Source: Methanoculleus sp.
GTDB taxonomy: Archaea > Halobacteriota > Methanomicrobia > Methanomicrobiales > Methanoculleaceae
Length of the DNA: 12,218 nt
NCBI GenBank assembly: GCA_023230425.1
Contig: JALNXI010000029.1
Location: 1-12,218, forward strand
Reading direction: 5' to 3'
Position 1 is the stretch's first letter; each line of letters starts with the position of its first letter. Below are positions 1 to 7,006 of this stretch, piece after piece. A program made the position numbers and the translations under genes. The notes beneath the pieces are model-generated. The model did no database searches. It was not told where the DNA came from and worked only from the letters and a program-made list of their open reading frames with translations.

Positions 1-121
1 CCATCCGCTCAAATATCAGGGGGACTCTGCCGTACTCGGCCTCGATCTCCCGGAGGAGCTCGCCCGCTATGACGTCCGACCCCCGTTCTGCAACCCTCGT
101 GAGTATCTTCTCGAAGTCCAT
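1..121 (-). CDS. Probable carboxymuconolactone decarboxylase (AhpD-like) family protein, 3' end beyond window
   Basis: Only the first 40 codons are present. The reading frame starts with ATG at 121-119, two bases after the mmp7 stop codon, and runs open to the window edge. The visible protein begins MDFEKILTRVAERG and contains AEYGRVPLIFERM. A helical N-terminus followed by a YGxVPxxF motif is typical of the entrance to carboxymuconolactone decarboxylase/AhpD domains, which are small, often thiol-active helical proteins. The catalytic CxxC region would lie beyond the edge, so activity cannot be judged. Position and spacing make it the next gene of the mmp operon and probably translationally coupled to mmp7. 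A different small helical protein cannot be excluded from 40 residues. Confidence 0.55.
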   Translation of the reverse strand, partial: MDFEKILTRVAERGSDVIAGELLREIEAEYGRVPLIFERM

Positions 122-123
122 CG

Positions 124-1065
124 CTACACCAATATCCTGGTCTCTGAGAAGGGTTTAATCCGTATCAATATGTAATTGCGCATCCGTGACGGCTTAACGT
201 CGGCGATATCCCCGATGGTGATCCCGTCCGCGACCTCAAGCGACCGCATATCATCGGCATACAGGTCATAAGGGAGTTTCACCCGCAGGCCCTCCATCTG
301 GGCGGTCACCGGCGTAGGGTGCGTCAGCATGCTGACCTCCTGGATCCGCTCCCCGATGATCGCCATCAGGCGGGGCGGGAAGATAGAGAGCGGGTCCCTC
401 GCGAGGTCGTCCCGCCGGGCATCCAGGGTGCGGGAGACCTCGTCCACCAGTTCGTCGAGTTTCGCGAGTTCTTCAGGGCGCTTGAACCGGTGCATGATCC
501 TGCCGACGCCCCCAACGTAACCCTCAACAGGAGGGTCGATGATCCGCATCAGGGTCTCGCGGTCCGGGGCTCCGGTCACCACGATCGGCACGTGGATCCC
601 CTGCCTGAGCACCGGGAACTTCTGCCGGATACACTCCTCGAAGTTTCCGAGGGCGTAGACGGCAAGATCGTGCTCGTTGATGATGTCCCGCTCCTCGTCG
701 TTCAAGTTTGCTATCCGTTTTCCAAATCCCCGGGCGAGCCCGACCATATTCGTCTTCGCGCCGGACCGCCGGAGGTACTCGGCGATATCACAGGCAGTAT
801 GGGGGAGGTGGTGGATCTCCAGGCTCGGGCTGACCACAGCGATCTCGGTTCCGACGAGGGGCGCCTCGGTCACCTCGCCGGCAAGCGGTTTAGCAACCTC
901 CCGTATCAGGTCGATATCATCCCGCGGCACGAACGACTGGAGCACGACGTCCTGAGCCATGACGTGCTTCTGCACGATGTAGCCCCCGAGGTCGTCGATA
1001 AGGTCCATGATCTCGTCGTGCCGGTAGACGCCTCCCTTGTAGGTCACCGGTACCAGCGTCGTCAC
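124..1065 (-). CDS. mmp7: Methanogenesis marker protein 7 (MCR activation complex component)
   Basis: A 313-residue protein, normal for the Mmp7 family, recognised by its N-terminal YKGGVYRHDEIMDLIDDLGG segment and the PPVEGYVGGVGRIMHRFKRP stretch near residue 180. It has only two cysteines, C92 (in HTAC) and C145 (in FEEC), plus histidines at 85, 86 and 89. Conserved residues of this kind are candidate iron-sulfur ligands. Established knowledge: Mmp7 copurifies with McrC, Mmp17, Mmp3 and A2 in the ATP-dependent assembly that reductively activates methyl-coenzyme M reductase, and nitrogenase-like iron-sulfur clusters have been reported there. The start is GTG at 1065-1063, overlapping the mmp17 TGA by 4 nt, which points to translational coupling. 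It is a cytoplasmic protein with no signal or membrane segment. Confidence 0.93.
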   Translation of the reverse strand: MTTLVPVTYKGGVYRHDEIMDLIDDLGGYIVQKHVMAQDVVLQSFVPRDDIDLIREVAKPLAGEVTEAPLVGTEIAVVSPSLEIHHLPHTACDIAEYLRRSGAKTNMVGLARGFGKRIANLNDEERDIINEHDLAVYALGNFEECIRQKFPVLRQGIHVPIVVTGAPDRETLMRIIDPPVEGYVGGVGRIMHRFKRPEELAKLDELVDEVSRTLDARRDDLARDPLSIFPPRLMAIIGERIQEVSMLTHPTPVTAQMEGLRVKLPYDLYADDMRSLEVADGITIGDIADVKPSRMRNYILIRIKPFSETRILV

Positions 1066-1646
1066 AGCGTCACCCCCATCTTTGCAAAGATCGGTCTTAC
1101 CATCGTCTCCACGATGTCGCCAGGCAGGGTATCCTCACTTGCTACATAGTAAAACTTCTCGTCCCTGATGTACTGACGGCGGACCTTGAACCCCTCGGGA
1201 GCGATGTACTGCAGAGCGTAGATGACGTCCTTATAGAGCGTCTCGCTCGGGTCGGCGACCACCACATGCCCGAGGTCCTCTTCCCCGGCTACCCCCGCCG
1301 GGAGGACGATTGTGAACCGGTCGGGCTGGTCGACGCTCTCCTTCCCAAAGCGGGCCCAGAGTTTCTGGAGCAGCGGCGCAAGGTAGGTTTCGTCACCGAT
1401 ATCAATCACGATCCCTTTCTCGCCGGGGTTGACGTTAGCAAAGTCGCTGACCCGGATAGCCCGCGGCATATGACGGAGCATTCCTGCGGCGACAAATATC
1501 GGCACCTTCGGGTCGACGTAGATGTGAAGCCGGTCGATCACCTTGATCAGGTCGAGGTCCTGGAGGACATCGGCCGCGATCCGCTCATAGGCCTCTCTCC
1601 CGACCGCATCAGGAGACTCGACCACGAAGTAGTTCAACGGGGGCAT
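1062..1646 (-). CDS. mmp17: Methanogenesis marker protein 17 (MCR activation complex component)
   Basis: A 194-residue soluble protein, close to the usual Mmp17 size. The diagnostic core is IKVIDRLHIYVDPKVPIF near residues 34-51, followed by a region rich in beta strands and a C-terminal segment around FKVRRQYIRDEKFYYVAS. It contains no cysteine, so it is unlikely to bind an iron-sulfur cluster alone and more likely has a structural or docking role. Known from the family: Mmp17 is found with McrC and Mmp7 in the core that binds methyl-coenzyme M reductase during activation. The ATG at 1646 directly abuts the mmp15 stop codon, and its own TGA overlaps the mmp7 GTG, so translation is probably coupled on both sides. 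Confidence 0.93.
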   Translation of the reverse strand: MPPLNYFVVESPDAVGREAYERIAADVLQDLDLIKVIDRLHIYVDPKVPIFVAAGMLRHMPRAIRVSDFANVNPGEKGIVIDIGDETYLAPLLQKLWARFGKESVDQPDRFTIVLPAGVAGEEDLGHVVVADPSETLYKDVIYALQYIAPEGFKVRRQYIRDEKFYYVASEDTLPGDIVETMVRPIFAKMGVTL

Positions 1647-2885
1647 CTACTCTCCCAGGATGAATCCGGATGATAGCAGGGCCGACCCGACTGCGCCGAT
1701 ATACTGCGAGTAGGGCGGGACGACGATCTCGGTCTGCAGGAGTTGGCCCATCGCATAGACCAGTCCCTCAATCAGCGAGGTGCCGCCCACCATGATCACC
1801 GGCTCTTTGATGTCGATCTCCTGTAACTGCTGCTCAAAGACCTGTTCCGCAACACTGTGGCAGGCCGCAGCCGCCACATCCTCCCGCGAGCTCCCGGCAG
1901 CGAGGGCGTTCACCAGGCTCTGCGTCCCGAAGACAATGCAGTAACTGTTCATCGAGACGTTCTTCCCCATGCCCTTCATGGCGAGCGGACCGAGCTCGGT
2001 GATGTCCACACCGAGACGCTTTGCGGTCATCTCCAGGAACCGGCCGCTCGCGCCTGCACAGATTCCGCCCATCGTGAAGGTCCCGGGGATACCGTCGATC
2101 ACGCTGATCGCCTTGTTGTCCATGCCGCCGATATCGATGACGGTCGAGGGGCCCCGCTGGTGGCCGGCGAGGTAGACGGCGCCCTTCGAGTTCACCGTCA
2201 ACTCCTCCTGGATCAGGTCGGCCTTGAGATGTTTCCCGATCAGGAACCGCCCGTAGCCGGTGGTGCCGATCGCCTGGATATCCTCACGGGCGAGGCCCGC
2301 CATCTCAAGCGCCTGGGCGACGGCTCCCTCCGCACTCTTGATCACCTCGGTCGTCGGGAGCCAGCCGGTGCCGACGATCTTGTTATCCTTCATCACGACC
2401 GCCTTTGTGGTGCTCGACCCCGAGTCGACACCCATCGTGATCCCGGTCTGCTCCTCACGGGCAAGGAGCGCCCGCCGCCGTGCGATGGTGGTCAGGGCCT
2501 CCATCCTCGTGAGAAGAGTTCCTGAGGTCGTCCGCTCGGTGAACGAGTAACTCACCACCGGCAGCTTTGAATGTTCGGGAATGTACCGGCGAAGCTCGTT
2601 TCGGACGATCGCTGCCTCGGCGCACCGGAAACATGTGCCGATGAAGACCCCGTCGGCATCCACCTTCCCGTCCACGAGCGCCATACCCCGGGCGATCATC
2701 AGTTTCAAGTCGGCGCTCCGGACGTCCAGCCCGAATTTGTCAACTGCCCGCTCGACATCGGCAAGCGCGATGTCGGGGAAGAAGACTTCCGCGCCCACCG
2801 CCTCGGCGGCATCGTAGATCTCCTTCTGGACGCCGCTGTACTCCGGCCCGCAGGAGAGTTGGGCGATCCGCACCTTCCTGCTCAC
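1647..2885 (-). CDS. mmp15: Methanogenesis marker protein 15, ASKHA-fold ATPase of the dehydratase-activase type
   Basis: A 412-residue protein with two parts. Residues 1-145 form an N-terminal domain with a CxxC pair (GTCFRC, C85 and C88). From residue 150 there is a BcrAD/BadF/HgdC-type ASKHA ATPase: phosphate-1 loop GVDSGSSTTKAVV (152-164), phosphate-2 strand VIDIGGMDNKAI, GGICAGASGRFLE (273-285) and a C-terminal MVGGTSLIEGL adenosine motif. C276 and C316 (SYCIVFG) sit where 2-hydroxyglutaryl-CoA dehydratase activase holds its subunit-bridging [4Fe-4S] cluster, so a redox-active, ATP-gated homodimer is expected by family analogy. The function of Mmp15 itself is not established. A role in feeding low-potential electrons to MCR activation, cofactor F430 or a cluster is inference from the neighbours. 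The start is GTG at 2885, giving a 4-nt overlap with mmp5. Confidence 0.92.
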   Translation of the reverse strand: MSRKVRIAQLSCGPEYSGVQKEIYDAAEAVGAEVFFPDIALADVERAVDKFGLDVRSADLKLMIARGMALVDGKVDADGVFIGTCFRCAEAAIVRNELRRYIPEHSKLPVVSYSFTERTTSGTLLTRMEALTTIARRRALLAREEQTGITMGVDSGSSTTKAVVMKDNKIVGTGWLPTTEVIKSAEGAVAQALEMAGLAREDIQAIGTTGYGRFLIGKHLKADLIQEELTVNSKGAVYLAGHQRGPSTVIDIGGMDNKAISVIDGIPGTFTMGGICAGASGRFLEMTAKRLGVDITELGPLAMKGMGKNVSMNSYCIVFGTQSLVNALAAGSSREDVAAAACHSVAEQVFEQQLQEIDIKEPVIMVGGTSLIEGLVYAMGQLLQTEIVVPPYSQYIGAVGSALLSSGFILGE

Positions 2886-3334
2886 GCTTCACCCTCCTTC
2901 GGGAGACTTGCGAGAAATTTCTTGATGGCGGCGACGAACTGCACACCTTCGTCCTCGTTTGTGGGATACTTCAGTTCCAGAATTGGTATACCGCTCTGGC
3001 GCAGGGAGAAGAGGATCAACTCGTCGGTGCGGGCGCACCCCATGCACCCGAACGCAAGGTCAGCGTCGTTGACGACGACCGCGGCCTCGGCCTCCTCGAT
3101 GAGAGGTCCGTAGATCGCCATCCGTCCCCGGACGCCGGACGGCACCTCGACAGCCGCATACTTCAGGCCGCGTTTCGGCTCTTCGGGCGTGATCTGCAGG
3201 GGGGGGGAGTCGATCCCGGCAGTCTGTATCCGCTCCCGGATACCAAGGGCTGCACCGAGCGGTTTGTGGCCGAACCGGGCCACAAGATCGGAGAGAATGA
3301 GGCTCGTTGCAGGGTAGATAAACACCTTTGCCAT
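2882..3334 (-). CDS. mmp5: Methanogenesis marker protein 5
   Basis: A 150-residue soluble protein matching the Mmp5 family in length and in its sequence order. It opens MAKVFIYPATSLILSDLVARFG, continues through AAVEVPSGVRGRMAIYGPLIEEA, and has the hallmark FGCMGCARTDEL with C97 and C100. The closely spaced cysteine pair suggests metal, thiol or iron-sulfur chemistry, but no biochemical function is established. It sits immediately before mmp15, which carries its own CxxC pair, and the two reading frames overlap by 4 nt (GTGA), so the products are plausible partners. The ATG at 3334 lies 5 nt after the mmp6 stop, and the GAGGAG at the end of mmp6 serves as ribosome binding site. A run of nine C residues in the coding strand (complement of 3199-3207) encodes part of SPP at residues 43-45. 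Confidence 0.92.
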   Translation of the reverse strand: MAKVFIYPATSLILSDLVARFGHKPLGAALGIRERIQTAGIDSPPLQITPEEPKRGLKYAAVEVPSGVRGRMAIYGPLIEEAEAAVVVNDADLAFGCMGCARTDELILFSLRQSGIPILELKYPTNEDEGVQFVAAIKKFLASLPKEGEA

Positions 3335-3339
3335 TGTAT

Positions 3340-3804
3340 TCAGGACTCCTCTGTATCTATTAGTTCTTGTAATCGTTTTATATCGAGTAACGGTCTCCTC
3401 TCGCGTGCAGGCGCCGCCTCCGGCACCGCCGCATCCTCCCCCCGGCGCTCGACCTCTTCAAGGCCGTGGGTGATATAGCGGAGAATACGGAACTCGCGCT
3501 CGTGGCCGAGGTAGCCCGGCCGCGCTCCGCCAAGGTTCGCCCGGCACCGCCTCGGATCCCCGGGCGGGAACCCCCGGTCCTTGACGAAGATGTGGGTCGG
3601 GTCGAACGTGCGGATCTCGGTGATGAGGCGGTCGACCGCCTCAGGCTCACCCGTCACCTGCAGCCCGAAACACGTCTCCTTGATCAGGACACCTTCGGAC
3701 GCCTCATACGCCCTGAGCGCGAGCTCGCCGGGGGTCATGGACGGCGACTCGACGAAGACGTATTTGGTCACCGTGCCGACGTGGTCCGGAGTATAATCAG
3801 CCAT
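3340..3804 (-). CDS. mmp6: Methanogenesis marker protein 6
   Basis: A 154-residue soluble protein. The core (residues 14-115) carries the family landmarks KYVFVESPSMTPGELALRAY, IKETCFGLQVTG and KDRGFPPGDPRRCRANLGG, with two cysteines, C45 and C87. The tail after residue 118 is a low-complexity Ala/Pro/Glu/Arg linker ending in a short predicted amphipathic helix (LLDIKRLQELI), which may be a flexible docking arm. The biochemical role is unknown. It occurs in methanogens beside other MCR-activation genes, and here it lies between mmp3 and mmp5. Its ATG at 3804 follows the mmp3 TGA with no gap, so reinitiation or coupling is likely. I am sure of the family and not of the function. Confidence 0.9.
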   Translation of the reverse strand: MADYTPDHVGTVTKYVFVESPSMTPGELALRAYEASEGVLIKETCFGLQVTGEPEAVDRLITEIRTFDPTHIFVKDRGFPPGDPRRCRANLGGARPGYLGHEREFRILRYITHGLEEVERRGEDAAVPEAAPARERRPLLDIKRLQELIDTEES

Positions 3805-5331
3805 TCACTTCACCTCCCTCACGTACACCGTTGTTCCTTCGCGCATCCCGGCAAGGTTCCCCGCGTCGAGCACTTTCCCGATGACGTTCGTGCCCGTAAG
3901 CGGCTCGGCGGTCGGGCCGAACTCGGCGTTCGGTGTCGTGCGGATACCGACCATGCCTGCGCCCCGTCGCGAGTCGTTCGTCATCGCGAGGGTGAACGCC
4001 GGCACCTCGCCCGCGGGAGTGTTCTCTGGTATGATACCGACACCCTTTCCGATCTTCGGTTTGAAGAGGGAGACGTCCTCGAACCTGAAGACGAGCGGCA
4101 TCTTCCCGACGGCATGATGCTTGAGCCCGGTCACCTCACGGAAGATCGTGACCGACCGGGGCGCGGCCGCCTCGTCGAGGGTGATGCTGATGACGTGGTC
4201 GGACGGCTCCGTTGCGACCCTGACCGCCCGGGCGGCAAGCACCTCGAGTGTCGTTGCCGGGGTCTGGCCGATGACCACCCGGTCCCCTTCGGCCGCATCG
4301 GCGGTGAGCGAGACTCCCCGCCGGGCAGCGACCGCCTCCGCCTCTGCGAGGGGGAAGCCGACCAGGTCGAACTGCTCCGGCTCGACCCGGATGGCAAGGA
4401 GGTCGCCTTCACCGGAAAACCGCACGAGCTCGATACCGTGGACCACCCGCCCAACGACAGTGTGCGCCGGGCTTGCCGATACGCCCTGCGTGTAGATGTA
4501 GACCGCCCCGGAAGATTTCCCGGCAGTCCTGACCGTAATGGTCCCCTCGAGCCTCGGACCGGAGAACTCCGCCGGGACCTTCGTCGGGACCAGATGCGCA
4601 TCGGCGATGTGGGTGCTGCTCGAACGGTCCACCAGGAATCGGCCGCTCTGTACGGAGAGAAGGAAGTGCTCGACGCTCCGGGCGACCCGGGTGTCGATCC
4701 CTTCTCGCCCGTTGCCCAGCACCTCGGCCTCCACGTAGGAGATGACCTGCATTCCGTCCTCGAGCGGAAACGCCGCATCGTGGGTGATGACCGCGTGCGA
4801 CCGGTCGGCATGCCTGAATATCCGCTCGACCTCGATGACCCGGTCGCCTTCGGCGATGCGGTCGAGCAGTCCCCGGCCGGTGACAACCCTGCCGATGACA
4901 CCGCCGTCCGCCGGGGCGCCGTAGTCGGCCGTATGCCGCATGCGGGCGAAGATCAGGTAGGATTGGGTGGGGTCATAACCGCCGCACCCAAGGATCACGT
5001 CGCCCCGCTCGTACCGGCCCGGCTCCCGTGCAGGCCGGACACCGGACTCAAACGGCCCGAAGGCGGCGGCGTAGCGGTCCTGCCAGTGCAGGCGGAGCCG
5101 CTGGGCAAGCCCGGGCCGGAAGAGACGGGAGACTACCCCCGGGTCCGCCATCTCGACGACCATATCGCCGGCCGAGGTGACGAACTTGACCTCCTGCGAC
5201 TCCGCTGCATCCTCCTCGAGTGCCGGGAGGATGACGGCGACGCTGCACCGGACGTCCCGTCCGGGGAGGATATCCCCGAGTCGGGCGCCCGCCGGAACCT
5301 CTATACGCTCTCCGTCCAGGTGAATCTCCAT
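3805..5331 (-). CDS. mmp3: Methanogenesis marker protein 3 (UPF0288), MCR-associated, cyclophilin-like repeats
   Basis: A 508-residue soluble protein, full length for the UPF0288/Mmp3 family. The N-terminus (MEIHLDGERIEVPAGARLGD) looks like a small beta-grasp domain. The C-terminus (residues 450-506, with GMVGIRTTPNAEFGPTAEP and TNVIGKV) resembles a cyclophilin-type fold. A related pattern recurs three times (about 125-170, 274-316 and 457-506), each holding a VIG/VVG-(R/K)-V signature before a GD/GT-x-V-x-V strand. Only C29 and C116 (in GCGGYDP) are cysteines. Known: Mmp3 is found in the ATP-dependent MCR activation assembly with A2, Mmp7 and Mmp17. Prolyl isomerase activity is not established. 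ATG at 5331 is chosen because GAGGT lies 8-9 nt upstream; atwA ends 10 nt before. Confidence 0.93.
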   Translation of the reverse strand: MEIHLDGERIEVPAGARLGDILPGRDVRCSVAVILPALEEDAAESQEVKFVTSAGDMVVEMADPGVVSRLFRPGLAQRLRLHWQDRYAAAFGPFESGVRPAREPGRYERGDVILGCGGYDPTQSYLIFARMRHTADYGAPADGGVIGRVVTGRGLLDRIAEGDRVIEVERIFRHADRSHAVITHDAAFPLEDGMQVISYVEAEVLGNGREGIDTRVARSVEHFLLSVQSGRFLVDRSSSTHIADAHLVPTKVPAEFSGPRLEGTITVRTAGKSSGAVYIYTQGVSASPAHTVVGRVVHGIELVRFSGEGDLLAIRVEPEQFDLVGFPLAEAEAVAARRGVSLTADAAEGDRVVIGQTPATTLEVLAARAVRVATEPSDHVISITLDEAAAPRSVTIFREVTGLKHHAVGKMPLVFRFEDVSLFKPKIGKGVGIIPENTPAGEVPAFTLAMTNDSRRGAGMVGIRTTPNAEFGPTAEPLTGTNVIGKVLDAGNLAGMREGTTVYVREVK

Positions 5332-5341
5332 CGTCCATACC

Positions 5342-6952
5342 TCAGGGGGTGCCGGCCCCCATCACCTTTCGCTCATCCTCGGTAAGGTGAGCGAGCACCT
5401 CCTCCGTCGGGCCCATCTTGATGATCTTACCCCCCCGCATGAGGGCGACGCGGTCGCAGATATCTCGCACGAACTCCATGTCGTGGGAGACCACGATGAA
5501 CGTCTCGTCCATCTCCTCGCGGGCGTGGAGGATCGAGTGTTTCACGTCGATCTTCGTTATGGGATCCATCGTGCCGGTCGGCTCGTCGAGGACGACGAGC
5601 AGGGGCTCGCGGATGAGAACCTGGGCCAGCGCCACCCGGTGCTTCTCACCTTCAGAGAGTTGAGCGGGATAGCGGTCCAGGATCTCCCGGCTCTTCTCGG
5701 GGGCAAAACCGGCCATCCCGAGGGTGATGATCGCTTTCCTCATCGCAAGCTCCTTCGGGAACTCGAGGCCTATAGCGTCGGTGAGGTTGTCGAGGACCGT
5801 CCTGTGCGGGTAGAGGTCGTACTCCTGGTGGAGAAGCCCGATGTAGCCCTTCGCGCGGCCCCGGCGCTCGATGCCGGGTCTGGTCATGTCAATCCAGTCG
5901 TCCCCGATCCGTATATTCATCTCGCCGCTGGTGGGCTCGAGGATCCCGGATATGATCCGGGAGAGGGTTGTCTTGCCCGCGCCGCTCTTGCCGATGATCC
6001 CGAAGATCTCCTGTTCAGCGACATCGAAGGAGACGCCGTTGACCGCCCTGACCACGCCCCGGTCGACCGAGAGGTAGCGCTTGACCACATCCCGGGCGAC
6101 CAGGATCTTCTCGCCGACCTCCCCTGGCTGGTACTGCTCGAGGTCGCTGTAGTCCTCCATGAACCGACGGATGACTTCCGCCGGGTTCCCTATCTCTTTA
6201 ATCTCCCCGCCTTCAAGGAAGATCGCCCGGTCCGCGACGTCCTCGATGACGTTTGAGAAGTGCGACGTGACCACCATCGCCATATCGTTCTTCTGCGCGC
6301 TCTCGATGAGCATGCGGTGAACGAGCGTGGCGGTCTCCGGGTCGAGCGTCCCGGTTGGCTCATCCGCAAAGAGCATGAATGGATTCTTGGCGAGCTGCCG
6401 GGCGAGCACTACCCGCTGCTTCTCGCCGCCGGAGAGGTCCCGGGCGATGTGCATCATCCGGTGGGAGAGCCTGACCTGGTCGATGAGGTCGGCGGCTCTG
6501 CTGACCGCCTTTTCTCCCGGATACCCGATATCGTCGAGCGCCCGCAGGACGTTCTCGATCACCCGGTCGTCGCCGTAGAGGGCGAACGTCCGCTGGAACA
6601 TGATGGCGGTTCTTCGCATGATCCGCCGTTTCATCATCGCACTCTCGTCCGCCCAGAGGTCGACATCCGCGGGCTTGAGTTCGCCCCCACAGACGGGACA
6701 CGGCTTCCCTGCCTCACTCGGGACGCCGATGTAATCACACTTCTCGCAGGCGACGATATGGTAGATGATCGCTCCCCGTGTCGGGGGCTGGTCCACACCC
6801 CGCATGAGGTGCATAAGAACGGTCTTGCCGGCCCCGCTTCTTCCGATAATACCGACTGTCTCCCCCTCTGCCACTTCGAAATGTATATTTTTGAGTACAA
6901 TGGTCCCATCGAACTCCATGCAGAGGTCCTTCACCGTAATGAGTGGGGTCAT
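5342..6952 (-). CDS. atwA: Methyl-coenzyme M reductase activation component A2 (twin ABC ATPase)
   Basis: A 536-residue soluble ABC protein with two fused nucleotide-binding domains and no membrane segment. Domain 1 has Walker A GRSGAGKT (37-44), signature LSGGEKQR (173-180), Walker B LFADEPTG (194-201) and H-loop H231. Domain 2 has Walker A GKSGAGKT (321-328), a divergent signature LSEGEKHR (432-439), Walker B VVLDEPTG (453-460) and H490. Between the Walker A and signature of domain 1 sits a zinc-ribbon-like insert with C69-x2-C72 and C85-x2-C88. Component A2 is known to supply the ATP-dependent step in reductive activation of MCR, working with the component A3a proteins. It is the first gene of the mmp operon, with GAGGAG 6 nt before ATG and a possible TATA box at 6999-7006. 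Confidence 0.96.
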   Translation of the reverse strand: MTPLITVKDLCMEFDGTIVLKNIHFEVAEGETVGIIGRSGAGKTVLMHLMRGVDQPPTRGAIIYHIVACEKCDYIGVPSEAGKPCPVCGGELKPADVDLWADESAMMKRRIMRRTAIMFQRTFALYGDDRVIENVLRALDDIGYPGEKAVSRAADLIDQVRLSHRMMHIARDLSGGEKQRVVLARQLAKNPFMLFADEPTGTLDPETATLVHRMLIESAQKNDMAMVVTSHFSNVIEDVADRAIFLEGGEIKEIGNPAEVIRRFMEDYSDLEQYQPGEVGEKILVARDVVKRYLSVDRGVVRAVNGVSFDVAEQEIFGIIGKSGAGKTTLSRIISGILEPTSGEMNIRIGDDWIDMTRPGIERRGRAKGYIGLLHQEYDLYPHRTVLDNLTDAIGLEFPKELAMRKAIITLGMAGFAPEKSREILDRYPAQLSEGEKHRVALAQVLIREPLLVVLDEPTGTMDPITKIDVKHSILHAREEMDETFIVVSHDMEFVRDICDRVALMRGGKIIKMGPTEEVLAHLTEDERKVMGAGTP

Positions 6953-6958
6953 CTTGAG

Positions 6959-6964
6959 CTCCTC
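6959..6964 (-). promoter_or_regulatory. Ribosome binding site of atwA
   Basis: GAGGAG on the minus strand, 6 nt before the ATG at 6952. It matches the anti-Shine-Dalgarno end of archaeal 16S rRNA and supports the chosen start. Confidence 0.6.
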
Positions 6965-6998
6965 GTTAAACTAGTCTTCTCGTGGTATCATATTAGGG

Positions 6999-7006
6999 TT
7001 TATATT
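6999..7006 (-). promoter_or_regulatory. Candidate TATA box for the atwA-mmp operon
   Basis: AATATAAA on the minus strand overlaps the stop codon of the upstream HAD gene and lies about 47-54 nt before the atwA ATG. Initiation about 25 nt downstream of the box, as is usual in archaea, would leave a leader of roughly 20-25 nt containing the GAGGAG site. It is the AT-richest spot in the 47-nt spacer. Read-through from the HAD gene remains possible. No transcription data are available here. Confidence 0.4.

Noticed and set aside
3466..5385. Long plus-strand open frame (639 codons) across mmp6 and mmp3
   Set aside because: It is antisense to two well-recognised families. The product is Arg/Asp/Pro-rich without domains, as expected for the complement of GC-rich codons.
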